This document shows positions 12,441 to 21,968 of a stretch of DNA of 64,000 nucleotides, in pieces. Origin of the DNA: Topomyia yanbarensis (Eukaryota; Arthropoda; Insecta; Diptera; Culicidae). Within the stretch, counting starts at the first letter, position 1; every line of letters starts with the position of its first letter. The position numbers and the translations under genes were made by a program. The notes beneath the pieces were generated by a model that saw nothing but the letters and a program-made list of their open reading frames with translations, made no database searches and was not told the origin of the DNA. Location of the stretch: positions 43,261,524-43,325,523 of the forward strand of contig NC_080670.1 of the NCBI RefSeq assembly GCF_030247195.1. Direction: 5' to 3'.

Positions 12441-13721
12441 TCAAAGGTTGAATCGAATACACAACGTAGCCACCAGTTGAAACATTTTTTCTCTCGCTAA
12501 TCCGTCGACGAACCGGTGCCGATAACCGCGTTTTTCAGCTTTCGTCAAGCTTTTCATTTGTGTTTCTAACGTCACGTATAATTTGAATAATTCGGGCGAT
12601 TCGACTTTCAAGAAGTCCTTATAAGACCTTTTCGCGTACAATTCTGAACGCTCTCTGGTCACCACGGAGTGGGAGACCGTCCACTGTTGCTCGCACCGGA
12701 TACTCGTTTCGTCTGACATTTAAGTGCAGTGTATAGAATCAAACCTGTCCAAACCTTGTACGCTTCCACCGCAAGAATTTCTGGTTTTGATTCGATTCTT
12801 TCGGATACAGTGGACGCGTAGCTCTTTCAATCAATGGGTTCACTAATTATAGCGAGGTCGAGTACAATAATTAATCTAAAGCGTTTGGCCGTGCAGGTTT
12901 AGTAGAAATTTGTGTTATTTCCACCGTATTCAAAATGGTCATATTGAAGTTGTCGCAAATATCACGCAATTAGATAGATCGGTTATCATCGTGAAGACAA
13001 TCCCATGGCATACCGTGAGAATGGAAGTCTTCTAAAACCAGCTGAGGTGCGATGTATATGGAAGCAATACCAATAAGTCTTAAGCCTTTGGGTCGGACTT
13101 GACAAGCGACAACTTCAATACATGGTACCGAGCAAAGGTTAATTCGATCGAAAGAACAGCACATTTTGAACCCCAAAAGTGTTTTCCTGGTTCTGGCGCA
13201 TAATGTTAAAATTGTGAAAGATCTACATTGATAGTTAACAGGGTTTTACAGAATGCAAATGCATGGTGTAAAACCTGGGGAAAAATGTAGGGACTGAAAT
13301 GTAGGGACACTTGGCGTTTTTGATGTTATATGTGAAAATTCCTGCTCTTTTCTAGGATTCCCGAGAAGAGGAACCACTTATTTTGGTTTTGTAACAGCAC
13401 CCTTCAAGGGACAGTCTCAGGTTTTACGAGGAAGCTAAGGAGAAAAAGCGATTTTCCTTCTTTGAAAATGTGTAAGGCACACTAGAAACTGTTCCCACAA
13501 TGGGATGGTCAGATTCTCGCTCTTTAGTGAACGAGGAAGCGTATAAATTAATCATGGCCGGTAGCGTAGCTCTATTTAGCAATTCTTCTCGAAGCGCTCT
13601 TCGAAAGAGTGCTTCAATTTTCCCCAAATAATAATTATGTGGAATATGTTAAGATATCGCGCGGAGTCCCTCCACAGTAGGAAAACTTTTCATAGTTTCC
13701 TCCGCATTTTCCACACCGTGC
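12441..13721 (-). pseudogene. Decayed I-type LINE, ORF1 end and ORF2 endonuclease part
   Basis: Read on the minus strand, 13721-13640 encodes a second zinc-knuckle-like piece (CGKCGGNYE...YC). 13627-13424 resembles the tail of a LINE ORF1. 13176-12970 carries endonuclease-like sequence ending HDDNRS. 12719-12441 (LYAKRSYKDF, then KSLTKAEKRGYRHRFVDGL) aligns with residues about 193-245 of the I-type LINE ORF at 53785-57120 (LYAEKSTAYKAF, SLMKAKKRSYWRRFVDGL). Frames shift and stops intervene, so it is dead. The LTR retrotransposon at 13722-23423 interrupts it; the 5' side continues at 23424. Confidence 0.75.
13718..13721. repeat. Target-site duplication GTGC, left copy
   Basis: GTGC directly precedes the left LTR and is repeated at 23424-23427 directly after the right LTR, as expected for a Ty3/gypsy integrase. 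Confidence 0.85.
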
Positions 13722-15176
13722 TGTAAGTGCGGGTTCACACACTCGACCCAACTAGCTCAATTAGATTTTCACTCAGGGTCGGCAACCGTATCAGGGAGGA
13801 CTCGAACAACCCGAAACTTACCCTTTTTACGAGGTGAAATTAGCGAGAGACAACTACGCAAGGAGTACTGGCTCTGAATGGAAAGAAACAGAATTAACAT
13901 AATAGAACTTCTTTATTTCCCGATTCCGGAATATCGGTACCGCACTGTCGGTTAATCGATGGGGCCCATTGATGTATATTGGGGAGGGAGAGGAGAGAAT
14001 CGTACCTTCTTGCTTAGTCGATGTGACGGTTCAACCGCCGTAAGATGACGCTGTTCGGCTAGTGTGCCGCCTGAAGTGCTGCACGTTCCGTCGGCCAGAA
14101 TCTCCCACCACTTAGGAGATGCGCGTCGATTCACCGCGGCGAGGGGTGTCACGTCGTATTCTTGCTGAAGGTGGTGGTGAGGAAATCGGGGTACTTCGGT
14201 CCGTTCCCAAGCATCAGCGACTGCTTCAAAACCGTGCCTGTAGCTGAACGCAGGGCCCCGCCGGGGCTGACGGTGTGGTTCCGATGGGTGATCTATTCTG
14301 GCGTGTCCCACACTGGCTACTTCGATCCCGTGGGTTCTCGAAGGAAAAGAGCACTGTGGCGATTTATACTAATTAAATATTCTTCACGGCACAAGTCACT
14401 TTTTCGCCGCCGTCCTCGATCGGATTTTCGAGGGCCTGAATTTTTCGCGTTCGTTTGGCTTGATGATCTTTCATCGACTGCCTTTTCATTTCAATCATCA
14501 CTTACCATCTCCTCTCCCTTTCCATTATTCTGCGATCTTCATGCTCTCTCTCCCGCCCCCGTTGACGTGCAGGATGCAGTAGTGATGAGCCGCCAAAATA
14601 TCCCTTCGAAGTGGTATAATTTTGGCTGTTCAAATATTTCGGGAACATTTTACAGGGTTTGGCTATTAATGCGGTCTTTTTCCGTCTTTTAAGCGTTGCG
14701 GTTTTTCCGTTACAAAAAGGTTTTTTTTTATATATTACCGTTTGAGAAGTACGGCTGCTGCTGGCCCGGGCACTTAATCACGGTTCCTTAAGGGAACCTT
14801 TGATAAGCCCCAACACCTGGTATGGATGTTCCGGGGTGGACGCAAAAGGTCTCTTTTTGAGGTCCGGGTCGGTATATAGCAGTGCGTCCGTAGTTTCTCA
14901 AAAGGTAACGTTAACAATTTTATAGTATTCCGAAAACATACGCTGCCTAATTATTGGTTTATTAATTTTTTTTCCGGGGTTAGTAAACTTATCCTATATT
15001 AAACAAAAATACAACAATTATAGCAAGAAAATTATACTAACGACAATATATAAACACAGAGCCAGATAAACAAATAGAAAATAATTTTAAACACTTACAC
15101 GCTAATTCTTACAAACTACCAAAAAAACTCCAACCCAGATGTCTCTCACTTGTTATGAACAAAAGGGACGGTAACA
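13722..15176 (-). repeat. 3' LTR of the Ty3/gypsy element (1455 bp)
   Basis: Begins TGTAAGTGCGGG and ends GGTAACA on the plus strand. It is the same length as the other LTR, with an offset of exactly 8247 bp. The one difference noticed is C at 14994 versus T at 23241. Read on the minus strand, an AATAAA (13912-13917) could be the polyadenylation signal. The 119- and 176-residue open frames in it occur identically in both LTRs on opposite strands and are not supported as genes. Confidence 0.95.
14727..14734 (-). promoter_or_regulatory. TATA-like box in LTR (3' copy)
   Basis: TATATAAA on the minus strand, followed by a run of A, lies in the part of the LTR that would be U3. The same site in the 5' LTR at 22974-22981 would drive the genomic transcript. 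This is inferred from sequence only. Confidence 0.4.
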
Positions 15177-15192
15177 ATTCTCCCTGGGACCG
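15177..15192 (-). promoter_or_regulatory. Polypurine tract next to 3' LTR
   Basis: On the minus strand AGGGAGAAT immediately precedes the 3' LTR start (TGTTACC). This is the position and composition expected for the plus-strand DNA primer. Confidence 0.65.
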
Positions 15193-16306
15193 AGTAGAAA
15201 AATTTCGAAGCTATTTTTCGTCAAGTGCCTTTACCGAGTTCCGTTAACTCCCCTTCCTAATCGCCCCTGCCAAGATAATGAGAAACTGGACCAACATCAT
15301 TTATTCGTTCGTTTGTTGAAAGCTCGTAGTCGTTATCAAATGCTCCACTATTTTTCCGCACATTCTAGTGTTAACATACCCTAAATTGCCCTCCTATTCT
15401 TACATAGTGCCTGGGAGAAATGGTAACATCCTCTCGCCATAAATGCCCTTCTCAAGACTATTGCTGAGAAATTCGCCTACAATTTTCCTTCATCTATGCT
15501 CAATCATACATCAACGTCATACTTCCCAGTCAATGGACGCGTCCGCCCTAATATCGTTCATTCTTGTACTCACTCATCCATTCTCACTCATATAAGGCTA
15601 ACTCATTTTAGGGACATCGTACAGATTTCTGTCTCCTAAAGAAGCTATTATATATTTTAGGCTAATTTTTCAGCCTATGTAGTTTCATATGCTATATTGC
15701 CATGATATGCCTATCTACTACTAATCTGTTTTATTTTGCATCTAAGCCATTCGAATTTTGAATTCGAATGTAGAGCTGTATAAAATCTACTGTATCGGCA
15801 CTCCTATAAAATCTCTATTCGCTAATAGAGATTCTAGCCGATATGTTTACCTAGAAACCAGTCCTAAGTGAAACGAACTACCCTACTCTGACAGTTGTCA
15901 ACTTTGACGAAATCTGTTCAGTCATATGGTGAAACTAATTGCTGAGATGAAAACGTCGTTGGTGTTTATTGGTGTAACCCGCATTTTTAGAATAATTTCT
16001 AGGATCACGATGAATGTTCTTCGATACCGTACATCGACGATGGTAGCTAATCTAATTGGACTAAGCGAGGATCATGCAGACTTCCGGACAAAGGTGGCCA
16101 ATCCGTCAGCTGGATTCAAGCCTTCCTGATGGTGAATGGATAATTATTACGCCATTGAATGCTTTTGCTCATTTGATTTTTGTTTCAGGGCTATCGTCGG
16201 ACAGGGGATCTGTGGAAGGACTTTCGCAGCGTATAAATGGCTCGCATTGGCGAAAGTGTGGTTTATTTATAGATATACAAATTTATACATTAACAAAGTG
16301 AATATA
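15193..16306 (-). other. Non-coding 3' region of the retrotransposon
   Basis: Between the end of pol and the 3' LTR there is no minus-strand frame of useful length and nothing resembling an envelope gene. The plus-strand frames at 15926-16321 overlap one another and are not supported. Confidence 0.6.
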
Positions 16307-16795
16307 TTATCCTGGCTTTAAGTGGGCTGCAGGCCACACTCCCAGGTTTTTCCCCTCGGGATCTTCCAATTCGTAGGACGATGTACCAATTCGCGCTTTG
16401 ATTTTCGCGGAAAGGTACATTGGCCCATACTTTGCGTTGTAGTGTTCCGCGGCACACGAGTGTTTCATGTTGCGACGATATACCGTCTGTCCAACCTGAA
16501 ACGGCTCGGCAGATGATTTGTGACGTGAGTCATGTTTGGCTTTTCCCACTTCGTGGGCTTTCCTAAGGTTACGTTGTACTAGATCGTAAACTCGTTGAAA
16601 GAGTTCTTTCTTCACCTCAGTCCTCTGTTCGATACTCGGCTCTTCCGTCTTGGTGAACCAGCGATGCTCGGTTCCCTTGGCGAAAGCTTCATGCCCGTGG
16701 ATTATAAAGAACGGGATTAACGCAGTGGCCGAGTGAACAGAGGTGTTCATGATCGCTTCGATTTCCGCAAGTTGACTGTTTCCATAGTTTTTGGT
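16307..16795 (-). pseudogene. Integrase C-terminal part, shifted out of frame
   Basis: This 147-residue frame (first Met at 16750, open a little upstream) continues the integrase after the pol frame derails. It contains a GPY/F-like module (YGPMYLSAKIKARIG...YELEDPEGK) typical of Ty3/gypsy integrase C-termini, which bind DNA. It sits +1 relative to pol, so a one-base gain or two-base loss near 16785-16795 separates it from the catalytic core. It is a lesion in this copy rather than a likely programmed event, because no slippery sequence is evident. Confidence 0.75.
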
Positions 16796-19556
16796 CTTCC
16801 CGAACGTATGTTCGAATGGCAGCGTTGATTGACCGATTGACCCTCTCTACAGGATTTGCCTGAGAGTGGTATTTCGAGTTCAACCAATGCCGAACATTGA
16901 ACCGTTCCAGTAGCGCCTTAAACTCGCGGGATAGGAACACGGTAGCGTTATCTGTGATAATAGTTTCCGGCGTCGAAAAGCGCAGGAACCACTGGTTTTT
17001 CAAAATGCTACAAAGAGTAGTGCTATCTATCTTACGTACTGGCGTTAGCATTACCCATTTGCTGAATAAGTCCAGTACGACTAAGACATGCTGGTTACCC
17101 CTTCGGCTTCGGGGGAGAGGGCCGATATAATCTGCAGCAATAATTTGCCACGGGTGAGTAGTTATTCGTTGCTCTCCCATCGACGGTACCACCGGTACGG
17201 TGGCGGCTTTAACCTCTTTACAGGTAACACAATTTTTTATATAGTCCTTCACATCTTGAGCTAGTCGGGGCCAATAATATTTTTGCCGGACTTTGGCCAA
17301 AGTTTTATCGACTCCGATGTGCATCGAGTCGTCATGACATTCTTTTATAATGGTTTCCCTTCGTTCCTGTGGGATTACCATCTTCCATTCAAATCTGTAG
17401 TCGAATGGGTAATTTGGGGTGGGTACAAATTTATATAGGGCGCCATCAAAAAATTGAAAGTCCACATAATCGTCGGGCCGACTGATGACTTTCTTTTTCA
17501 AATCTTCGTACCAAGCGGAAACCGATCGAGTGGTCACTAAGGCAACACATCGCGACAGAGCATCCGGAACCACGTTGTCTTTCCCTTTCCGGTGAATGAT
17601 CGTCATGTCGTAGTGTTGTAGAGTGAGACTCCACCGGCTGCACCGCGATGAGGTTTTCCATTTCGTCCTTAATATATGGGTTAAAGCCGATGAGTCGGTT
17701 ATTAAGGTGAAATGTGATCCTTCGACATACCCACGGAAGGCTTCGATGGACAAAAGCGCGGCCAAAGCCTCTTTCTCACAAGCATGATAGTTCCGCTGTG
17801 GTGTTGTCAGCTTGTGAGAAAAGTAGGCGATGACCCTCTCCTGTTCTTCGTGGTCTTGCGTGAGTACACCAGCCACTGCTACATCACTGGCGTCCGTCTG
17901 AATAGAGAATTCTTTCTCGAAGTCAGGACTGACCAGTATGGGTGAAGTGATTAATTTTTCTTTTATGGAACAAAACGCCTCTTCAGCTTCATCGTTCCAA
18001 CTCAAAATTTTTGCTTTGGTTTTAAGGAGGTCCGTGAGTGGAGAGATAGCACCACTAAAATCATCGATAAAACGACGATAGTAGTTGGCCATTCCTAGGA
18101 AACGTCGTAATTTTGTAACTGTGTTTGGCCGCTCATATTCGACAATCGCCCGTACTTTCTCGGGGTTTGCTCGAAGGCCTTCGGTCGAAAGCAAGTATCC
18201 TAGGAATGGCAACTCACTGACTCCGAATTTAGATTTCTCCAGGTTTATGGATAGGTTGGCCGCAGTTAGTCTCTGTGCCACCTCTTCAAGTAATTGTACA
18301 TGTTCTTCAAATGATTCGCTAACTATGACCACGTCATCTAGATAGACGAACACTTTTGGTTCTAATTCTCCGTGGCCAAGAACTTGGTCCATTAATCGCG
18401 ATAAGGTAGCGGGACTATTAACGAGCCCGAAAGGCAGTCGCGTAAATTGAAACATACCTTTCCCTTGTATGCTAAACGCGGTAAATCGCCTCGATCGTTT
18501 CTCCAAAGGGATTTGTAAAAAGGCCTCCGATAAATCGATGGTGCTCAAATACCGGGCCTTCGGTAATTGGCCCAAAATCCGTCCAGGGTGAGGCAAAGGA
18601 TATGCGTCCTTTACGGTGCGTTCATTCACCTTTCTGGCGTCTAAGCATAACCGTACCTTTCCTGATGGTTTTATTACTGGTACCACATTGAGAGACCAGT
18701 CCGAATGACAACGCTCAAGAATACCTATGCTAAGCAGGCGGTCCAGCTCTTCGGCCACCTTCTCGCGTACCTTCGGCGACATAGTGTATGGATACTGACG
18801 AATGGGTGGTTTACATTTCCATTCGTCTAGGATTTCAATTGAATGCTCAATTAATGGTGTGGTCGGTAAGCTATCAGGGAGGGCGGCTTTAAATTTTTGT
18901 TTCACCAGTGCAAGAACTGAAAGTTCGTCCGGTGAAAGCGTAGAGATCGGTTCCGAACATTGAGCTATGTCATTGCCTACCTGTGTTAGAGCACAATGTT
19001 GTACTTGAGGATAAATGTTGAAACGCGACCAGAAGTTCATGCCTAATAAGCAGTCCACTAATAGATCATCAATTACTAATGTTGGTACGATTTTCACTTT
19101 GCTGTCAAAGTTGTACGGTAGGTGAATTTCCCCAACGATGTTCAACATGCCACCGTCAGCTGATCTCAATTCCAATTTTCCACTCGGTGGTTTAAGTTTA
19201 TGATAGCGTAAGCGTTTGCATAAATTGTTGCTGATGAGAGTCCGATTACTACCTGAGTCCAAGAGTCCCTTTATTTTCAACCCTCCCACGTTGACCCAAG
19301 CGTACGGTCGGTTGTCGTTCACATTTGGTAGGGTGATTTCTAAAATTTGGGGGGTTTGATCTATATACCACTCTGGCTCTACACACTCCCAGTAGTCCGA
19401 CTCAGTATCAGATGATGAACTGTTTACGCAGACTTCTCGGACAGCCGGCGATTTTCGGCCATCTGTTGCCCGTTTTTTTGGCAGTACGGACAGTGCTGGG
19501 TGTCGAAACCTTTGAATCCACAAATGAAACATATGAGACCTTTCAATGATCGACAC
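16689..19556 (-). CDS. pol: Pol polyprotein: protease, RT, RNase H, integrase core
   Basis: 955 residues from the first Met, but translation most likely enters by -1 frameshifting from gag. The aspartic protease site DSG is at about 100-102. The RT palm contains YLDD at about 404-407. RNase H begins near TDASD at about 550. The integrase HHCC finger (CHDDSMHIG...CVTC) starts at about 740 and the catalytic D, D, E are at about 812, 868 and 904 (DYIG, TDNATVF, PVERVNRS). Together these copy the RNA into DNA and insert it. The last 28 or so residues belong to a wrong frame. All catalytic motifs look intact; the C-terminal break probably weakens integration. Confidence 0.9.
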   Translation of the reverse strand: MSIIERSHMFHLWIQRFRHPALSVLPKKRATDGRKSPAVREVCVNSSSSDTESDYWECVEPEWYIDQTPQILEITLPNVNDNRPYAWVNVGGLKIKGLLDSGSNRTLISNNLCKRLRYHKLKPPSGKLELRSADGGMLNIVGEIHLPYNFDSKVKIVPTLVIDDLLVDCLLGMNFWSRFNIYPQVQHCALTQVGNDIAQCSEPISTLSPDELSVLALVKQKFKAALPDSLPTTPLIEHSIEILDEWKCKPPIRQYPYTMSPKVREKVAEELDRLLSIGILERCHSDWSLNVVPVIKPSGKVRLCLDARKVNERTVKDAYPLPHPGRILGQLPKARYLSTIDLSEAFLQIPLEKRSRRFTAFSIQGKGMFQFTRLPFGLVNSPATLSRLMDQVLGHGELEPKVFVYLDDVVIVSESFEEHVQLLEEVAQRLTAANLSINLEKSKFGVSELPFLGYLLSTEGLRANPEKVRAIVEYERPNTVTKLRRFLGMANYYRRFIDDFSGAISPLTDLLKTKAKILSWNDEAEEAFCSIKEKLITSPILVSPDFEKEFSIQTDASDVAVAGVLTQDHEEQERVIAYFSHKLTTPQRNYHACEKEALAALLSIEAFRGYVEGSHFTLITDSSALTHILRTKWKTSSRCSRWSLTLQHYDMTIIHRKGKDNVVPDALSRCVALVTTRSVSAWYEDLKKKVISRPDDYVDFQFFDGALYKFVPTPNYPFDYRFEWKMVIPQERRETIIKECHDDSMHIGVDKTLAKVRQKYYWPRLAQDVKDYIKNCVTCKEVKAATVPVVPSMGEQRITTHPWQIIAADYIGPLPRSRRGNQHVLVVLDLFSKWVMLTPVRKIDSTTLCSILKNQWFLRFSTPETIITDNATVFLSREFKALLERFNVRHWLNSKYHSQANPVERVNRSINAAIRTYVREDQKLWKQSTCGNRSDHEHLCSLGHCVNPVLYNPRA

Positions 19557-21631
19557 TGTTCCACCTGGTGATTAGGTTGACGACAGTTCAAGCAGACGTC
19601 TGCGGGTGGAGGTTTAAACCCTGCCACTAAGAAATCAATAGTTCTTCTCGGTTTGGAAGGCCCTTCCTGCGGATTGGCTGTGTCCGCCCTCTTAGGGTCT
19701 GGAGTTTTTTTTCCAGCTTCGAGGGGTTGACTGGTTGGTTTGCCATTTCCGAAAGAGTCTGGCGTGGATCTGAATGTTTTACCTTCATCCGATCGGTTTT
19801 GATTAGAACGTTGGGGCTTCCCGCCAGCATTTCTGAAATTTTGTGCTTCTCTCTGAGCGATCACGTTGACGGATTTCTCATTTCCAAATACCGTCTGATG
19901 TAATGAAAAATTGGAGGCGTCAATTAAATGTCCTGCTTCTATCAATTCTGGGAGACTCCCCAATGGCTTCCAGAGCAATGCTTTTTTATAATCTGACCTA
20001 AGATTTCGCTTTAACATTTCGAGCTTTTCCTGGTCATCCATTTGGATGGTCATGGATCTCAACATTTTCTCGACGTCAAAGAAATAATTTTGAAATGTCT
20101 CATTTCTTTGTTGTCTACGTAGATATACGCGTGACCGCATCATTGAATCGAGTTCCGGATGGCGGAAGGTTTTCCGGAGCTCATAAACCAAATGTTGCCA
20201 GCTTTGCAACCGATAATTAGAGCGCATCGACATGTACCAGTTCGCGGCTGGCCCGGTAAATAGATGAAAAGCCGAATCAAATAGCTCCTCTTCTGAAACC
20301 CGTTCTGAAAGAGAAAGTTGTTCAACGAGTGCAAGGAATTCATTGAGCTTTGTCCCCTGATCTGTACCCGCGTACTTCTCAATATTCCATTGAGAAACCG
20401 GCAATGTTCTGTGTGAGGTTCGTGGTTCGTGTGCTGGGACCACGGGAACTGGTCGGGGTGTTGGCGGATAGTATCCCGGAATTTGGGGTATCCGCTGACT
20501 ATTGGTTGTGAAAGGGGGACAGAAATTGCTAGTATACGATGGATTTGGGACCGGAAGTGGTCGACTTAGATCTGATGCGGTGGTAACAGGCTGAAAACCG
20601 GTCTGATAACCTATATAATTATATGGAAATTGTTGATTGGAAAAAGAAGTAGGGCCTTCTGGTCGATTAAACAAAATGGGTTCTCCTGGGGGGATTGGAT
20701 AACGAGAAAAACCTGCCGTTACAGTTATACCTGGTTGAACTAAGGGGGTGGGTATTGGTCTGGAATATTTCGTGGTTATTGTAGTAATGGTGGAGATAGT
20801 GGTAGAAATTTTAGGAATAGCCCCGGTGGCAGTCACTGGGATTGTGAGGCTATTTGAAGTGTTTGAGGTACTGTGATTAATCATATTATCTATTGCTGGG
20901 TATGTGGTAGTCTGAATATTTTGATTATGACCGTCTTGAACTTGTTGGTTGGAAAGACTATTCGATAAAGACTCATGATCTGTCCGGAATTTTCTTAACA
21001 GGCTTAGCTCAGTTTCGAGTGCTAAAAGTGTGTTTCTATATTTACTGAGGTCTGTTGAGCCACCGGCGGCTTCCGCAACCCCTAATCTTTTAAAACAGTC
21101 CACCATTTCCTGTTCAATAGGAGTTATTGTATCGTGCGGATTTGAAATTGCATCACTGCCCTCGCCTGGTACGTTCGAGTTGTTTCCCGGTATCGGTTGC
21201 GCGCCATGGCCCTTGCTATAATATAGGTTCAGTTGGTTTATCACTCTTGCTAAAAGCTCCTCTGCCCGCTGCTGTTCTAAATCGCTTGAATTATTAGACA
21301 CTAGCACCAAACGATTCGCTAAGTGCAACAAAAGAGACTGGTTTTTTGGGGCGACATTGGAATTCAGCATGGCCGACATTTCAAATTTATCTAATTTAGC
21401 CTGGCAAACTTCTAATTCATGCTCCGGCGTTTCCAACAAAATTTTATCGCGATACTCGTTTCCCTTTTCTTGCTTCATCGCATCGCGTACCATGCGCCGA
21501 AGTCGTGACATTGTTGGTTCCCCTGTGACAATAATACCCCTCATAGCGAGCTCCACCTCTAACTCATCCCCATCCAAAAAATCTACGCGCAAATCTGCGT
21601 AGCTTTTTAGCACGTTTTCTCTAGAAAACAT
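19424..21631 (-). CDS. gag: Gag polyprotein of the Ty3/gypsy element
   Basis: 735 residues, long for an insect gypsy gag. The N-terminal 230 residues are charged and helical. Residues 240-410 are low-complexity Thr/Pro/Ser. A capsid-like region follows from about 410 to 580 (PVSQWNIEKYAGTD...LFTGPAANWYMSMRSNY), matching the retrotransposon-gag type. One perfect CX2CX4HX4C knuckle, CLNCRQPNHQVEQC, lies at about 679-692, with a second Cys-rich motif (CFICGF...QHC) after it. These package RNA and form the particle. The frame is uninterrupted. The last 44 codons overlap the pol frame. The Met at 21631 lies 338 bp from the 5' LTR, leaving a normal leader. Confidence 0.9.
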   Translation of the reverse strand: MFSRENVLKSYADLRVDFLDGDELEVELAMRGIIVTGEPTMSRLRRMVRDAMKQEKGNEYRDKILLETPEHELEVCQAKLDKFEMSAMLNSNVAPKNQSLLLHLANRLVLVSNNSSDLEQQRAEELLARVINQLNLYYSKGHGAQPIPGNNSNVPGEGSDAISNPHDTITPIEQEMVDCFKRLGVAEAAGGSTDLSKYRNTLLALETELSLLRKFRTDHESLSNSLSNQQVQDGHNQNIQTTTYPAIDNMINHSTSNTSNSLTIPVTATGAIPKISTTISTITTITTKYSRPIPTPLVQPGITVTAGFSRYPIPPGEPILFNRPEGPTSFSNQQFPYNYIGYQTGFQPVTTASDLSRPLPVPNPSYTSNFCPPFTTNSQRIPQIPGYYPPTPRPVPVVPAHEPRTSHRTLPVSQWNIEKYAGTDQGTKLNEFLALVEQLSLSERVSEEELFDSAFHLFTGPAANWYMSMRSNYRLQSWQHLVYELRKTFRHPELDSMMRSRVYLRRQQRNETFQNYFFDVEKMLRSMTIQMDDQEKLEMLKRNLRSDYKKALLWKPLGSLPELIEAGHLIDASNFSLHQTVFGNEKSVNVIAQREAQNFRNAGGKPQRSNQNRSDEGKTFRSTPDSFGNGKPTSQPLEAGKKTPDPKRADTANPQEGPSKPRRTIDFLVAGFKPPPADVCLNCRQPNHQVEQCRSLKGLICFICGFKGFDTQHCPYCQKNGQQMAENRRLSEKSA
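19472..19478 (-). promoter_or_regulatory. Slippery heptamer A AAA AAC for -1 gag-pol frameshift
   Basis: In the gag zero frame the codons read ..A AAA AAC, exactly the canonical X XXY YYZ register. Pol lies in the -1 frame and is open here. Six bases downstream, 19465-19442 can fold into a small imperfect hairpin (CAG..GGC / GCC..CTG). The gag stop follows about 45 bases later. Confidence 0.75.
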
Positions 21632-21956
21632 ACTGATCTCTTTCCCTAAGCTCGACTGTCCTACTGTTGGAAATATATTTGAAGAAAACAGCGTGACCGA
21701 ATGATCCTAACCCAAGCACTATGAAATTCGAGGAGGTGCGTTGGAACAATGGAACACAATCAACTAAACGTGGCTTTCAACAAACTTTGTACACGCGGTT
21801 TCTTACTCCAATGGTTCAAACAGTTTTCATCTCACGTGGGAACTCAAGGAGGGAAATTTAAAGAAAATGATCGAGACACGTGACGAATTATTTTCGAGTC
21901 TCCCTGAGTACGGGTAAAATATTCTAATTGAAGATTAGAATATTTTTATTTTTAGA

Positions 21957-21968
21957 AGGATCGCCAAT
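21957..21968 (-). promoter_or_regulatory. Candidate tRNA primer-binding site
   Basis: On the minus strand, TGGCGATCCTTC begins two bases after the 5' LTR end (...ACA AT). TGG complements the CCA end of a tRNA. I cannot name the tRNA with confidence. Confidence 0.55.

Noticed and set aside
13952..14692. Open frames of 119 and 176 residues inside the LTR
   Set aside because: They overlap on opposite strands, occur identically in both LTRs, and show no domain; open by chance in the GC-richer part of the LTR.
15926..16321. Envelope-like gene in the 3' part of the LTR element
   Set aside because: The frames are short, on the wrong strand relative to gag-pol, and overlap each other.
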